This document shows, one piece after another, positions 24,889-35,131 of a stretch of DNA of 64,000 nt. This DNA is from Mesoterricola sediminis (lineage in GTDB: Bacteria > Acidobacteriota > Holophagae > Holophagales > Holophagaceae): contig NZ_AP027081.1 in NCBI RefSeq assembly GCF_030295425.1, positions 1,302,001 through 1,366,000 on the forward strand, read 5' to 3'. How positions within the stretch are numbered: the stretch's first letter is position 1; every line of letters begins with the position of its first letter. Under the pieces are notes generated by a model. The model did no database searches and had not been told where the DNA came from. It saw only the letters and a list, made by a program, of their open reading frames with translations. The translations under genes and the position numbers were made by a program.

Positions 24889-25605
24889 ATGCGACTGGCC
24901 GATTTGACCTTCCTGGTGATGGACACGGAGACCACCGGGCTCGATCCCCGGGCCGACAAGGTCGTCTCCATCGCCGGGGTGTGGACCCGGATGGGGGAGG
25001 GCGGCTTCCGCCGCGAGAGCTTCCTGGTGGACCCGGGCATCCCCATCCCCCCCGAGGCCTCCGCCATCCACCACATCGTGGACCGCCACGTGGCCGGCGC
25101 CCCGACCCTCGCCCAGGTCCTGCCCGTCTTCCAGGGGGACGATTTCCACGCCTACGTGGCCCACAACGCGGCCTTCGACTTCGGGTTCCTGCCGTCCCAG
25201 GGCAGGCCCGTCCTCTGCACCATGCGCCTGGCCCGCAAGGTCTGGCCCCGCCTGGCGCGGTATTCCAACCAGTACCTGCGCTACTTCCTCCGGCTGGAGG
25301 TGCCCGAGGCCGAAGGGCTCCCCGCCCACGAGGCCCTGGCCGACGCCCTCGTCACGAGCCGGCTGCTCCTGGCCGAACTGGCCTGGCTGGCGGAGAACCC
25401 CCAGCCCGGGGTGGAGACCCTGGCGGACCTCATCGCCTGGACCGAGGCTCCCAACCTCTTGGAGATCTGCAACTTCGGCTCCAAGCACCGCGGAACGCCC
25501 TGGGCCCAGGTGCCCCGGGACTACCTGGCCTGGATGAAGCGGGAGGTGCGGGACATGGATCCCGACACGCGCCACACCGTGGAGCACTACCTGCAGCGGG
25601 CCTGA
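24889..25605 (+). CDS. DnaQ-like 3'-5' exonuclease
   Basis: 238 residues. The exonuclease motifs of the DEDDh group are clear: DTETTGLD (Exo I, residue about 12), HNAAFDF (Exo II, near 97) and the Exo III His-Asp pair in HEALADAL (near 150). The C-terminal about 70 residues (EICNFGSKHRGTPWAQVPRDYLAWM) resemble the small zinc-free extension found in exonuclease family members that begin DnaQ-like. It could be a proofreading subunit or a free RNase/DNase. Start follows GGGAGGG. Confidence 0.88.
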   Translation: MRLADLTFLVMDTETTGLDPRADKVVSIAGVWTRMGEGGFRRESFLVDPGIPIPPEASAIHHIVDRHVAGAPTLAQVLPVFQGDDFHAYVAHNAAFDFGFLPSQGRPVLCTMRLARKVWPRLARYSNQYLRYFLRLEVPEAEGLPAHEALADALVTSRLLLAELAWLAENPQPGVETLADLIAWTEAPNLLEICNFGSKHRGTPWAQVPRDYLAWMKREVRDMDPDTRHTVEHYLQRA

Positions 25606-25927
25606 ATCCGGCCCGCCGAAGGGCCGGAATGCAGGCGGGGCAAGCGTGTTGTGCATTCCATCACGGTTTACCCGGGGCTGGCGGGGCGGATCCCGCGCGG
25701 TCCCCGGGAAGCCATGTGTCAAGTGATGCAAACAGGCATGTTGCCAGTCCATCGAAGGGCGATCGACTTTCGATCAAAGGTGGAGCGTTCGACTGTTTTT
25801 TCCAGGGTATTTGGTGCGGCAATGCCTAGAATGGAACCATCGCAGGGATTGCATAGATCGCGAAAGGGCCTCCAGCCGCTCGCCGGCCGGGCCCTGCCGA
25901 CCCACAACCACTCGAGGGAGCCCGCGG
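25606..25927. other. 322-bp gap upstream of the transcarboxylase operon
   Basis: No gene is seen. The second half is less GC-rich (about 25720-25840) and must carry the operon promoter, but I could not find convincing -35/-10 or -24/-12 boxes. A TCGACTTTCGATCAAAG stretch near 25762 is a possible regulator site. No riboswitch was recognised. Confidence 0.4.
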
Positions 25928-27478
<1,551 letters not shown>

Positions 27479-27488
27479 GGTCCTGACC

Positions 27489-27821
27489 ATGGGAAACAAG
27501 ACGAGCATCAAGGAACTGGCGAAGCACCTCGAGGCCCCCTACTCCCACCTGGAGCTGGGCCAGGTCAACGATCACGCAGCCTACGTGATGAACTTCAAGG
27601 ACGTCTACCCCTTCCACCGGCACATCATGGACGAGCTCTACCTGGTGCTGCAGGGCGAGATCACCATCCGCTTCAAGAACGCGCCCGCGATCCGCCTGAA
27701 GAAGGGGGAGAGCACCGTGGTACGGGCCTACACGACCCACTCCTCGGAATCCGCTGAAGGCGCCCTGGTGCTGATGATCAAGCCCAAGGAGATGTTCCCC
27801 CACCCCTCGGAAGTGGAGTAG
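27489..27821 (+). CDS. Small cupin protein inside the transcarboxylase operon
   Basis: 110 residues forming a single cupin domain: YPFHRHIMDELYLVLQGEITI gives the first motif (HxH, Glu), then VVRAYTTHSSES the second with one His. Lies between the 12S-like and 5S-like genes with 10-bp and 4-bp gaps, so it is co-translated with them. Not a known transcarboxylase subunit. It may bind a metal or small acid and adjust the enzyme, or be an isomerase-like accessory. Function is not established. Confidence 0.85.
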   Translation: MGNKTSIKELAKHLEAPYSHLELGQVNDHAAYVMNFKDVYPFHRHIMDELYLVLQGEITIRFKNAPAIRLKKGESTVVRAYTTHSSESAEGALVLMIKPKEMFPHPSEVE

Positions 27822-27825
27822 CCCC

Positions 27826-29316
27826 ATGGCGGCCAAACCATTGATGATCTGCGAAACCCTGCTGCGGGACGCCCACCAGAGCCTGCTGGCCACCCGCATG
27901 CGCACGGAGGACATGCTTCCGTTCTGCCACGACCTCGACGATATGGGCTTCTGGAGCCTCGAGGTGTGGGGCGGCGCCACCTTCGACACCGCCATCCGTT
28001 TCCTGGGCGAGAATCCCTGGGAGCGCCTGCGGGCCCTCCGCAAGGCCATGCCGAAGACCCGCCTCCAGATGCTGCTCCGCGGCCAGAACGTGGTCGGCTA
28101 CAAGCACTACCCCGACGACATCGTCGAGAAGTTCATCGTGCTGGCCCGCAGGAACGGCATCGACGTCTTCCGCATCTTCGACGCCCTGAACGACCTCCGG
28201 AACATGGAATTCGCCATGAAGATCGCCAAGCGCGAAGGCGGCCACGTCCAGGGGACGATCAGCTACACCATCAGCCCGGTCCACACGGACAAGGCCTTCG
28301 TCCAGATGGGCCGCGACCTCAAGGCCCTCGGCGCCGACTCCATCGCCATCAAGGACATGGCCGGCCTCATCACCCCCTACATCGCCTACGACCTCGTCAA
28401 GGCGCTCAAGGAGGAGGTGGGCCTTCCGGTCCAGCTGCACACCCACTACACCTCGGGCTTCGGCACCTCGGCCCTCATCAAGGCCGCCGAGGCCGGCGTG
28501 GACGTCGTGGACACGGCCATCTCCGCCATGTCCATGTCCACCTCCCAGCCCCCCACCGAGACCCTGGTGGCCGCCCTCCGCGGCCAGGAGCGGGACACGG
28601 GCCTGGACCTCGCCCGGCTCGCCGACATCGCCCGCCGGATGGAGAAGGTGCGCAAGAAGTACGCGAGCTTCGAGGCCGGCGTCGCCGCCGTCGACGTGAA
28701 CGTGCTCCAGTTCCAGGTCCCGGGCGGCATGCTCAGCAACCTGGTCAGCCAGCTCCGGCAGCAGGGCGCCATGGACAAGTACTACGACGTGCTGGACGAG
28801 ATCCCGCGCGTGCGCAAGGACATGGGCTACCCGCCCCTGGTCACCCCCTCGAGCCAGATCGTCGGCACCCAGGCCACCCTGAACGTGGTCCTCGGCGAGC
28901 GCTACAAGGTGATCCCCGAGGAGGTGAAGCAGTACTTCCGGGGCTTCTACGGCAAGCCCCCGGCGCCCATGGATCCCGCCATCCAGAAGCTGGCCATCGG
29001 GACCGAGAAGCCCATCACCTGCCGGCCCGGCGACCTGCTTGAGCCCGGCTGGGAAGCCGCCCGCAAGGAGATCGGCGACCTCGCCCAGAGCGAGGAGGAT
29101 GTCATGAGCTACGCCCTCTTCCCGCAGATCGCCAAGCCGTTCCTGGCCCGGCGCAAGCAGGGCCTGGGGGGCAAGGAGGAGACCGCCGCGGCCATCGCCG
29201 CCGCGCTCTTCGCGCAGTCCGACGCCAAGGCCGCCAAGCCGGAACCGTCGGCGGGCCCCTGCGGCGGGTCCATGTGGAAGATGGCCGGCAGGGCCGGCAT
29301 CCAGAGGGGGTGGTGA
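27826..29316 (+). CDS. Transcarboxylase 5S-like subunit (PYC/OADA carboxyltransferase)
   Basis: 496 residues. TIM-barrel carboxyltransferase with ETLLRDAHQSLLATRM, RGQNVVGYKHYPDD, IFDALNDLRNM and KDMAGLITPY, then LPVQLHTHYTSG with the metal His residues; the second half is the conserved PYC_OADA part (PGGMLSNLVSQL, PSSQIVGTQA). Transfers carboxyl between oxaloacetate/pyruvate and biotin. It lacks the C-terminal biotinyl domain found in OadA; that is supplied by the next gene. With mmdA this gives oxaloacetate + propionyl-CoA to pyruvate + methylmalonyl-CoA, as in Propionibacterium. The exact substrate remains an inference. Confidence 0.92.
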   Translation: MAAKPLMICETLLRDAHQSLLATRMRTEDMLPFCHDLDDMGFWSLEVWGGATFDTAIRFLGENPWERLRALRKAMPKTRLQMLLRGQNVVGYKHYPDDIVEKFIVLARRNGIDVFRIFDALNDLRNMEFAMKIAKREGGHVQGTISYTISPVHTDKAFVQMGRDLKALGADSIAIKDMAGLITPYIAYDLVKALKEEVGLPVQLHTHYTSGFGTSALIKAAEAGVDVVDTAISAMSMSTSQPPTETLVAALRGQERDTGLDLARLADIARRMEKVRKKYASFEAGVAAVDVNVLQFQVPGGMLSNLVSQLRQQGAMDKYYDVLDEIPRVRKDMGYPPLVTPSSQIVGTQATLNVVLGERYKVIPEEVKQYFRGFYGKPPAPMDPAIQKLAIGTEKPITCRPGDLLEPGWEAARKEIGDLAQSEEDVMSYALFPQIAKPFLARRKQGLGGKEETAAAIAAALFAQSDAKAAKPEPSAGPCGGSMWKMAGRAGIQRGW

Positions 29317-29320
29317 GGCC

Positions 29321-29797
29321 ATGGCGACCAAGTTCAAGCTCAAGCTGGAGGGCCAGGCCTACGACGTCGAGCGCCGGGACGGGCTCATCATCGTCAACGG
29401 CGTCGAGTTCACCCTCGCCGAGAAGGACGGCCAGTTCCTCGTGGCCGGCACCCCCCACGCCGTGAAACTGGGCGCCGCCACCGCCGAGGTGGACGGCATC
29501 ACCTACGCCATCGAGGCCGAAGGCCTCGAGGAGCCCGCCGCCGGGCGGGGCCGCCGCGCCGTGAGCACCAAGGCCGCGGACGAGGCCGGGGCCCTCACCG
29601 CCATCATGCCGGGCCTCATCATCAAGGTCCTCAAGAAGGAGGGCGACAAGGTCGAGGCCGGCGAGACCGTCCTCATCCTCGAGGCCATGAAGATGCAGAA
29701 CGAGGTCCAGGCCAAGGCCGCCGGGACCATCCGCCAGATGAACGTCAAGCAGGGCGAGAACGTGGAGATGCGCCAGGTCCTCTGCGTCATCGAATAG
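29321..29797 (+). CDS. Biotin carboxyl carrier protein
   Basis: 158 residues. The C-terminal biotinyl domain has the EAMKMQNEV motif around the biotinylated Lys, preceded by GLIIKVLKKEGDKVEAGE. The N-terminal about 70 residues form a small beta domain (KFKLKLEGQAYDVERRDG) as in transcarboxylase 1.3S-like and OadA-associated carriers, followed by a short charged linker. Last gene of the operon, 4 bp after the 5S-like gene; a strong hairpin follows. It would shuttle the carboxyl group between the two transferase subunits. Confidence 0.94.
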   Translation: MATKFKLKLEGQAYDVERRDGLIIVNGVEFTLAEKDGQFLVAGTPHAVKLGAATAEVDGITYAIEAEGLEEPAAGRGRRAVSTKAADEAGALTAIMPGLIIKVLKKEGDKVEAGETVLILEAMKMQNEVQAKAAGTIRQMNVKQGENVEMRQVLCVIE

Positions 29798-29815
29798 CCC
29801 GGCCGCGGCCGGAAA

Positions 29816-29859
29816 GAAGACGGATCGACGCCCGCCGGCGCGGGCATCGATCCGTCTTC
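29816..29859 (+). terminator. Terminator of the transcarboxylase operon
   Basis: Arms of about 20 nt, GAAGACGGATCGA-CGCCCGC and its near-perfect complement, around a CGGC loop, followed by a GTTCG stretch. It lies 19 bp after the biotin-carrier stop. Confidence 0.75.
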
Positions 29860-29921
29860 GTTCGGGCGGCGCGGCCAAATCCATCGTAAGATGATGCTGA
29901 ATCCCATCCCATGAGGTAACC

Positions 29922-32039
29922 ATGCGCACCCCCCTGCTCCTGGCGACGGCCCTCTGCCTGCCCGCGGTCTGCCAGACGCCGGCCCCCGCCGACAACCCCT
30001 TCTTCCAGGCCTGGGACACGCCCTTCGGCGTCCCGCCCTTCGCGCAGATCAAGGAGGCCCACTTCCTGCCGGCCTTCAAGGAGGGCATGGCCCGCCACAA
30101 GGCCGAGATCGCCGCCATCGCCGGGTCCAAGGACGCGCCCACCTTCGCGAACACCATCGAGGCGCTGGAACTGTCCGGCCAGCTCCTGGAGCGGGTCGGC
30201 ATCGTGTTCGGGGCCCTGTCCGGCGCCGAGACCAACCCGAAGCTCCAGGCCATCAACCGCGAGCTGGCCCCGCTGCGCTCGGCCCACTACGACGACATCA
30301 ACCTGGACCCCCGCCTCTGGGCCCGGGTGAAGGCGGTGTGGGAGAACCGCGCCAAGGAGAACCTCACCGGCGAGCAGCTGCGCCTCCTGGAGGACCGCCG
30401 CAAGGGCTTCCTCCGCGCGGGGGCGGACCTCTCGCCGGAGAAGCAGGCCCGCATGCGCGCCATCAACGGGGAGCTCTCCCGCGCGGGCGTGGCCTACGGC
30501 GACCGCCTCCTGAAGGCCACCAAGGACTTCGTCCTCGTCGTGACCGACCCCAAGGACCTCTCCGGCCTGCCTGAGGGGGCCAAGGCCGCCGCGGCCGCCG
30601 CGGCGAAGAAGGCCGGCAAGGAAGGCGCCTGGGTGTTCACCCTGGACGCCCCCAGCATCTGGCCCTTCCTCCAGTACGCCGACAACCGCGACCTCCGCCG
30701 CCAGCTCCTGCAGGGCTACCTGGACCGCTGCCAGGCCGGGGAGAACGACACCCGCGCCCTGGCCAACCAGATCGCGAACCTGCGCGTCGAGAAGGCCAGG
30801 CTCCTGGGGTATCCCACCTGGGCCCACTACATCCTCGAAGAGAACATGGCCAGGACGCCCGAAGGCGCCTACGGCCTCCTGAAGCCCGTGTGGAAGGCCG
30901 CCCTGGCCAAGGCCAAGGTGGAGCGGGCCGAACTCCGCAAGGCCATGGCCAAGGACCTGCCCGGGGCGAAGCTGGAGGCCTGGGACTGGCGCTACTACCA
31001 GGAGAAGGTCCGCAAGGCCAGGTTCGACCTGGACGAGACGGCCCTCAAGCCCTACTTCAGCCTGGACCAGGTGCGCTCCGGCGCCTTCGGCCTGGCGACG
31101 CGCCTCTACGGGGTCACCTTCACCGAGGTGAAGGACATCCCGGTCTACCATCCGGAAGTGCGGGTCTTCGAGGTGAAGGAGGCGGATGGACGCCACCTGG
31201 GCCTCCTCTACACCGACTACCACCCCCGCCCCGGCAAGCGCGGCGGGGCCTGGTGCGGGAGCCTGCGCCCCGGCCGCGAGCGCCACAGGATCACCCCGGT
31301 GGCCACCAACGTCTGCAACTTCACCCGCCCCGCGGGCGACGCGCCGGCGCTGCTGACCCCCGACGAGGTGCGCACCCTCTTCCACGAGTTCGGCCACGCC
31401 CTGCACGGCCTCTTCTACAACGGCCAGTACCGCGGCCTGGGCAGCACCTCCCGCGACTTCGTGGAGCTGCCGAGCCAGATCATGGAGAACTGGGCCATGG
31501 AGCCGGAGGTCCTCAAGACCTACGCGCGCCACTGGAAGACCGGCGAGCCCATCCCCGCCGCCCTGGGCGACAAGGTGAAGAAGTCCCGCACCTTCGGCGA
31601 GGGCTTCGCCACCACCGAATACATGGCCGCCGCCCTCCTCGACATGGACTGGCACACCCTGACCGAGGTGAAGGACCGGGACGTCAATGCCTTCGAGAAG
31701 GCGAGCCTGGCCAAGTGGGGCCTGCCGCCCGAGATCCCCGTCCGCTACCGCACCCCCTACTTCAACCACATCTGGGGCGGCGGGAACGGCTACAGCGCCG
31801 GGTACTACGCCTACATCTGGAGCGCCGTGCTGGACAGCGACGCCTTCCTGGCGTTCAAGGAGAAGGGCGACCTGTACGACCCCGCCACCGCCCGGGCCTT
31901 CCGCACCCGGGTCCTGGAGATGGGCTCGACGAAGGACCCCGCCCAGCTCTACCGGGACTTCCGGGGCCGGGATCCCAAGGTGGACGCGCTGCTCATCAAG
32001 CGCGGCCTGAAGCCGGCCCCAGCGAAGGCGGCCCGCTGA
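29922..32039 (+). CDS. M3 family metallopeptidase (Dcp/oligopeptidase A-like), exported
   Basis: 705 residues with a signal peptide (MRTPLLLATALCLPAVCQT). Zinc-dependent oligopeptidase: the HEFGH motif sits at about residue 488 (TLFHEFGHALHGLF), followed by the Glu ligand in the helix with FVELPSQIMENW. GLLYTDYHPRPGKRGGAWC is the conserved substrate-groove region of the Dcp/PrlC family. The N-terminal half is the usual helical lid. The signal peptide argues for a periplasmic peptidyl-dipeptidase Dcp-like role rather than cytoplasmic PrlC. Start follows ATGAGGTAACC. Confidence 0.92.
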   Translation: MRTPLLLATALCLPAVCQTPAPADNPFFQAWDTPFGVPPFAQIKEAHFLPAFKEGMARHKAEIAAIAGSKDAPTFANTIEALELSGQLLERVGIVFGALSGAETNPKLQAINRELAPLRSAHYDDINLDPRLWARVKAVWENRAKENLTGEQLRLLEDRRKGFLRAGADLSPEKQARMRAINGELSRAGVAYGDRLLKATKDFVLVVTDPKDLSGLPEGAKAAAAAAAKKAGKEGAWVFTLDAPSIWPFLQYADNRDLRRQLLQGYLDRCQAGENDTRALANQIANLRVEKARLLGYPTWAHYILEENMARTPEGAYGLLKPVWKAALAKAKVERAELRKAMAKDLPGAKLEAWDWRYYQEKVRKARFDLDETALKPYFSLDQVRSGAFGLATRLYGVTFTEVKDIPVYHPEVRVFEVKEADGRHLGLLYTDYHPRPGKRGGAWCGSLRPGRERHRITPVATNVCNFTRPAGDAPALLTPDEVRTLFHEFGHALHGLFYNGQYRGLGSTSRDFVELPSQIMENWAMEPEVLKTYARHWKTGEPIPAALGDKVKKSRTFGEGFATTEYMAAALLDMDWHTLTEVKDRDVNAFEKASLAKWGLPPEIPVRYRTPYFNHIWGGGNGYSAGYYAYIWSAVLDSDAFLAFKEKGDLYDPATARAFRTRVLEMGSTKDPAQLYRDFRGRDPKVDALLIKRGLKPAPAKAAR

Positions 32040-32053
32040 CCTGACGGGAGGCT

Positions 32054-32070
32054 GGAGGGCCGGGCCCTCC
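32054..32070 (+). terminator. Short perfect GC stem after the M3 peptidase gene
   Basis: GGAGGGCC and GGCCCTCC flank a single base, giving a compact stem 15 bp after the peptidase stop. No T-run follows; weak evidence as a terminator. Confidence 0.3.
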
Positions 32071-32130
32071 CGCCCTCCCTGGCCCTTGAACGGGGGCCCC
32101 GGTCGGGGTTAGCTGCGGGACGAGGTCCCC

Positions 32131-32970
32131 ATGCGCCCCCGCCTCCATGCCGTTCCTTCGCTCCAGCGCCTCGCCTCCCTCCTGGGGGAGGCGGGGCGCG
32201 CCTGGCTCCGGCACCGGGCCCAGAGCCGGGGCGCGGCCCTGGCCTACTACGCCCTCTTCTCGCTGTCGCCCCTCCTGGTGCTGCTCCTGGCCGCCGCGGG
32301 CCGGGTGCTGGGGCCCCACGCCGCGCGGGGCGAGGTCTTCGCGCGGCTGGAGGGGCTCCTGGGGCCCGCGGGGGCCCGCGCGGCGGAGTCGGTGGTCCTG
32401 GACGCGAACCTGCCGGGGGCCGGGGCGGTGGCGGCCCCCGTGGCCCTGGCGCTCCTGCTCCTGGGCGCGACGACGGTCTTCGCCGAGCTGAAGGACTGCC
32501 TGGACGAGGTCTGGGACTGCGGCCCCCGGGCGCCCCGGGGCCTCCTGGGGGCGCTGCGGGGCCGTTTCCTGGCCCTGGCGGCGGTGGGGGCGCTGGGGCT
32601 GCTCCTGGCGGCCTCCGTGGCCCTCTCGGCGGGCCTGGCGCTCCTGGGCCCCGCGGCGCCCCGGGCGGCCCCGTTCCTGGCGCGGGGGCTGAGCCTGGCC
32701 CTGCTCGGGACCCTCGTCGCCGTCCTCTACCGCCTCCTGCCCGCGTGCGGACCGGCCTGGGGGGACGCCGCGAAGGGAGCCTGCCTCACCCTGGCGCTGG
32801 CCGCGGCCGCGGCGAGGCTCCTGGAGGCCTACCTGGCCCGCGGGGCCCTGCAGTCCACCTTCGGGGCCGCGGGGTCGCTGGCGGCCTTCCTGCTGTGGGT
32901 CTACGGCATGGCCCAGGTCTTCCTGCTGGGGGCGGAGTTCGCGCGCGCCCTGGGGGCGGGGCGGAGGTGA
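32131..32970 (+). CDS. YihY/BrkB family inner-membrane protein
   Basis: 279 residues with about six membrane segments. The N-terminal AAALAYYALFSLSPLLVLLLA pattern and the central LLGATTVFAELKDCLDEVW are the signature of the YihY (formerly RNase BN) family; the end, LLWVYGMAQVFLLGAEFARAL, is also typical. Despite the old name these proteins are not nucleases; a transport or envelope role is likely but unproven. Extremely Leu/Ala/Gly-rich coding. It precedes cmk by 56 bp. Confidence 0.88.
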   Translation: MRPRLHAVPSLQRLASLLGEAGRAWLRHRAQSRGAALAYYALFSLSPLLVLLLAAAGRVLGPHAARGEVFARLEGLLGPAGARAAESVVLDANLPGAGAVAAPVALALLLLGATTVFAELKDCLDEVWDCGPRAPRGLLGALRGRFLALAAVGALGLLLAASVALSAGLALLGPAAPRAAPFLARGLSLALLGTLVAVLYRLLPACGPAWGDAAKGACLTLALAAAAARLLEAYLARGALQSTFGAAGSLAAFLLWVYGMAQVFLLGAEFARALGAGRR

Positions 32971-33026
32971 CCCCGGCCCGGGCCCGGATCGGGCAGAATG
33001 GACAGGAACCCTTTCGGATCCCACCC

Positions 33027-33707
33027 ATGCAGAAGCTTCCCGTCATCGCCCTGGACGGCCCCTCCGGGGTCGGCAAGTCCACCACCGCCAAGGCCGTCGC
33101 CAAGGCCCTCGGCTGGCAGTACCTGGACACGGGGGCCATGTACCGGGCCACCGCCCTGGCCCTGCGCCGCGCCGGGGCCTCCCTGGAGGACCGGGAGGCG
33201 GTGGAGCGGGTGCTGGGCGCCCTGCGCATCTCCCAGCGCGGCACCCGGGAGTTCCTCGGGGACGAGGACGTGAGCGACGCCATCCGCACCCCCGACGTGA
33301 GCCGCATGGTGACCCCCGTCTCCGCCGACGCCCGCGTGCGGGAGGTCCTGGTGGAGCAGCAGCGGGCCCTGGCCCGGGAGGGCGGCTGGGTCGTGGACGG
33401 CCGGGACATCGGCACCGTGGTCTTCCCCGACGCCTGCTGCAAGGTCTTCCTCACCGCCAGCGTCGAGGTCCGCGCGCGGCGCCGCACCCTGGAGCTGGAG
33501 GCCAAGGGCACCCCCCAGCCCTTCGCCGAGGTGGCCTCCGACATCGAGCGCCGGGACCACGCCGACTCCACCCGCGCCGTCGCCCCCCTTCGCCGGGCCG
33601 AGGACGCCGTGGAACTGGACAGCGGCGACCTGGACCTGGACCAGGTGGTGGCCTGGATCGTGGACCTGCACCGGGGCCGCGGGCACGGCGGGAACCCGGT
33701 CCACTAG
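33027..33707 (+). CDS. cmk: Cytidylate kinase
   Basis: 226 residues. Phosphorylates CMP and dCMP. P-loop GPSGVGKST at residues 10-18, DTGAMYRA, the CMP-binding VDGRDIGTVVFP region and ERRDHADSTRAVAPL in the lid. The stop codon (33705-33707) is formed by the TA target of IS copy B plus the first G of the element. Beyond the IS the TA is followed by A, so the undisturbed stop would be TAA at the same place and the protein is unchanged. The original terminator (35095-35121) is now 1.4 kb away. Confidence 0.95.
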   Translation: MQKLPVIALDGPSGVGKSTTAKAVAKALGWQYLDTGAMYRATALALRRAGASLEDREAVERVLGALRISQRGTREFLGDEDVSDAIRTPDVSRMVTPVSADARVREVLVEQQRALAREGGWVVDGRDIGTVVFPDACCKVFLTASVEVRARRRTLELEAKGTPQPFAEVASDIERRDHADSTRAVAPLRRAEDAVELDSGDLDLDQVVAWIVDLHRGRGHGGNPVH

Positions 33708-33822
33708 GGTGTGTACGTAATCTAGGATAGTAATGGCTAATACCCATCCGTGCCGGAGCATGGAGGAGCTGGAATAGTGAGTCTGTGCTGCAGTGCCTGA
33801 TGGCGCCGCGCATTCGCAGCAT

Positions 33823-34196
33823 CCTATTGGAACGCGGAGGCGCGGAGGATCTCGCTGAGGCTCGCGGAGAAAGGATCAAGCCCACAAGCCCCCTCCACTC
33901 GATATCCAGGAAAACCTCCCGCTTCACCTTATGGCCGGCCAGTCTCAGGGAGTGCGCCAGACAGACCTTGTAGGGATCTTCCAGGAGTCCGTGCCCCAGA
34001 GCCTTCTGGATCTCGATGGCCTCCCCGATGATGGCCTGGGTGATCTCCTTGTGCGGATGATCCTCCCCGTCGACCTCTCCCCAATGCCTTCCCATCACGC
34101 CTCCCGTTGGGACGTGTCATTGGGAGGTGGCAGGTTCCAGGAGCGCTTTCCTCCGCGACCCTCTGCGAGATCCTCCGCGCCTCCGCGTTTCATAGG
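33823..34196. repeat. Cassette bounded by 50-bp inverted repeats (copy B)
   Basis: Arms at 33823-33872 and 34147-34196 match those of copy A almost base for base (core CGCGGAGGCGCGGAGGATCT, outer CCTAT). Between them lies a GxxExxY gene start but not its end. The cassette is 76 bp longer than in copy A: 218 bp extra at the N-terminal side, 142 bp missing at the C-terminal side. Both ancestors calculate to 516 bp when the other's loss is added back, before the extra internal deletion in copy A. Confidence 0.8.
33884..34098 (-). pseudogene. GxxExxY family protein, N-terminal remnant
   Basis: Starts at ATG 34095 (or GTG 34098) as MGRHWGEVDGEDHPHKEITQ, then AIIGEAIEIQKALGHGLLEDPYKVCLAHSL, where GLLEDPY is exactly the G-x-x-E-x-x-Y motif that names the family, and continues to LDIEWRGLV. 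At that point the frame runs straight into the right inverted repeat because 142 bp present in copy A are missing; the junction has the short direct repeat GGGCTTG. The nuclease-like D...ExK half is absent. Dead remnant, but in-frame complement of the copy A remnant. Confidence 0.8.
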
Positions 34197-34231
34197 ATCA
34201 ATGAGGATCCGGAACGCTTGTCACCCTCCGC

Positions 34232-35004
34232 TCATAGCCTCAGCCAGATCACGATGCAGGCCAAAGCCACCTGGGCTGAGAAACTTCGCGCCGTTTTGTC
34301 GAACCTGGCGGCCAGCGCCCTGAACTGTTTGAGCTTGGCGAACCCATGCTCGATGGCATGGCGGGCCTTGTATAGGTGTGAGTCCCAGGCCGCCGGATTC
34401 TTGCGCCGGGGATGAGGTGGGATGACGGCTGTCGCACCCATGGCCTCGATCGCCTTCCTTACCGGGTTCCCATCGTAGGCCCGATCTCCGAACACGTACT
34501 CTGCCTGCCAACCGCACAGCAATCCTTCAGCAGACCGGCTTTCATGGGCTTGCCCCGGAGTGACCAGGAAATCCAAAGGATTACCGTGGGCATCGCAGAT
34601 CAAATGGATCTTGGTCGAGCATCCACCCCGAGATCGTCCGAGCGCCTGGTTCCAGAGCCCCCCCTTTTGCCTGCTGAAGGTTGATGAGCGCGAAGGATGG
34701 TGCCATCCGGCATGACCCACTCCAGGTCGGCTTCCTTGCGCAGGAACTCCAGGATCCTTTGCCACACGCCGCGCTTGGTCCAGGCCTCAAATTGCGTGTA
34801 CACGCTTGTCCAAGGTCCAAATTCCTCCGGCAGGTCCCTCCACGGGGCAAGGTCCCTCCACGGTGCCCCAGTCCTGTGCCTCCACAGGATCGCCTCCACC
34901 ATGGGACGGTTGGGGTGACGGGATCGCCCCATCCCTCCACGCTCTGGCGGAAGGAGCGGTTCAAACTTTGCCCACATGGCATCGGTCAGGAAACGTCTCG
35001 GCAT
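34232..35004 (-). CDS. IS5-family transposase, orfA/orfB with -1 frameshift
   Basis: orfA (35004 down to 34600) starts MPRRFLTDAMW and carries the first catalytic Asp (VMPDGTILRAH). orfB reads from about 34765 to 34232 in the -1 frame with GRSRGGCSTKIHL, VFGDRAYDGN (second Asp) and HAIEHGFAKLKQF (Glu). The join is at an A4G7 run (34668-34658), a usual slippage site for this IS group; the fused product would be near 257 residues. orfA contains an 18-bp tandem duplication giving APWRDL twice; whether the enzyme tolerates it is unknown. This is the better candidate for an active transposase in the window. Confidence 0.82.
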
Positions 35005-35094
35005 CGTTACCCCAGGAAAATTCGTGGTGTACGAGCCTTTACGTATGAGTACAAATTAACTATTTATCTAATCTATAGATTCCGAACACAGCCT

Positions 35095-35121
35095 AAGCGT
35101 CCGTCTCCCGGACGCTTTCTT
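35095..35121 (+). terminator. Displaced cmk terminator
   Basis: AAGCGTCCG and CGGACGCTT form a 9-bp stem with a TCTCC loop followed by TCTT. In the pre-insertion sequence this directly followed the cmk TAA stop; IS copy B now lies between. It also sits 10 bp from the stop of the convergent DUF6526-like gene and may serve both. Confidence 0.7.
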
Positions 35122-35131
35122 GGCAACCCTC

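Larger units (their letters stand above)
33707..35093 (-). mobile_element. IS5-family (IS427-type) insertion sequence, copy B, with GxxExxY cassette
   Basis: A 1387-bp element, oriented opposite to copy A, flanked by TA (33705-33706 and 35094-35095). The ends match copy A: the transposase-side end is GGCTGTGTTCGGAATCTA, the cassette-side end GGGTGTGTACGTAATCTA. It encodes an orfA/orfB transposase whose orfB frame is intact, and carries a 374-bp cassette bounded by the same 50-bp inverted repeats, holding the N-terminal half of a GxxExxY gene. Compared with copy A it lacks the 14-bp duplication but has an 18-bp in-frame one. Removing cassette and duplication leaves 995 bp in both copies, so they derive from one ancestor. 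Confidence 0.9.

Noticed and set aside
25780-25850. Sigma-54-type promoter upstream of mmdA
   Set aside because: A GG...GC pair is present, but the spacing is one base short of the -24/-12 consensus and the rest does not fit.
33451-34098. 215-codon protein from the copy B GxxExxY start
   Set aside because: After LDIEWRGLV the frame reads only inverted repeat, IS end and antisense cmk, so it is a broken gene rather than a longer protein.
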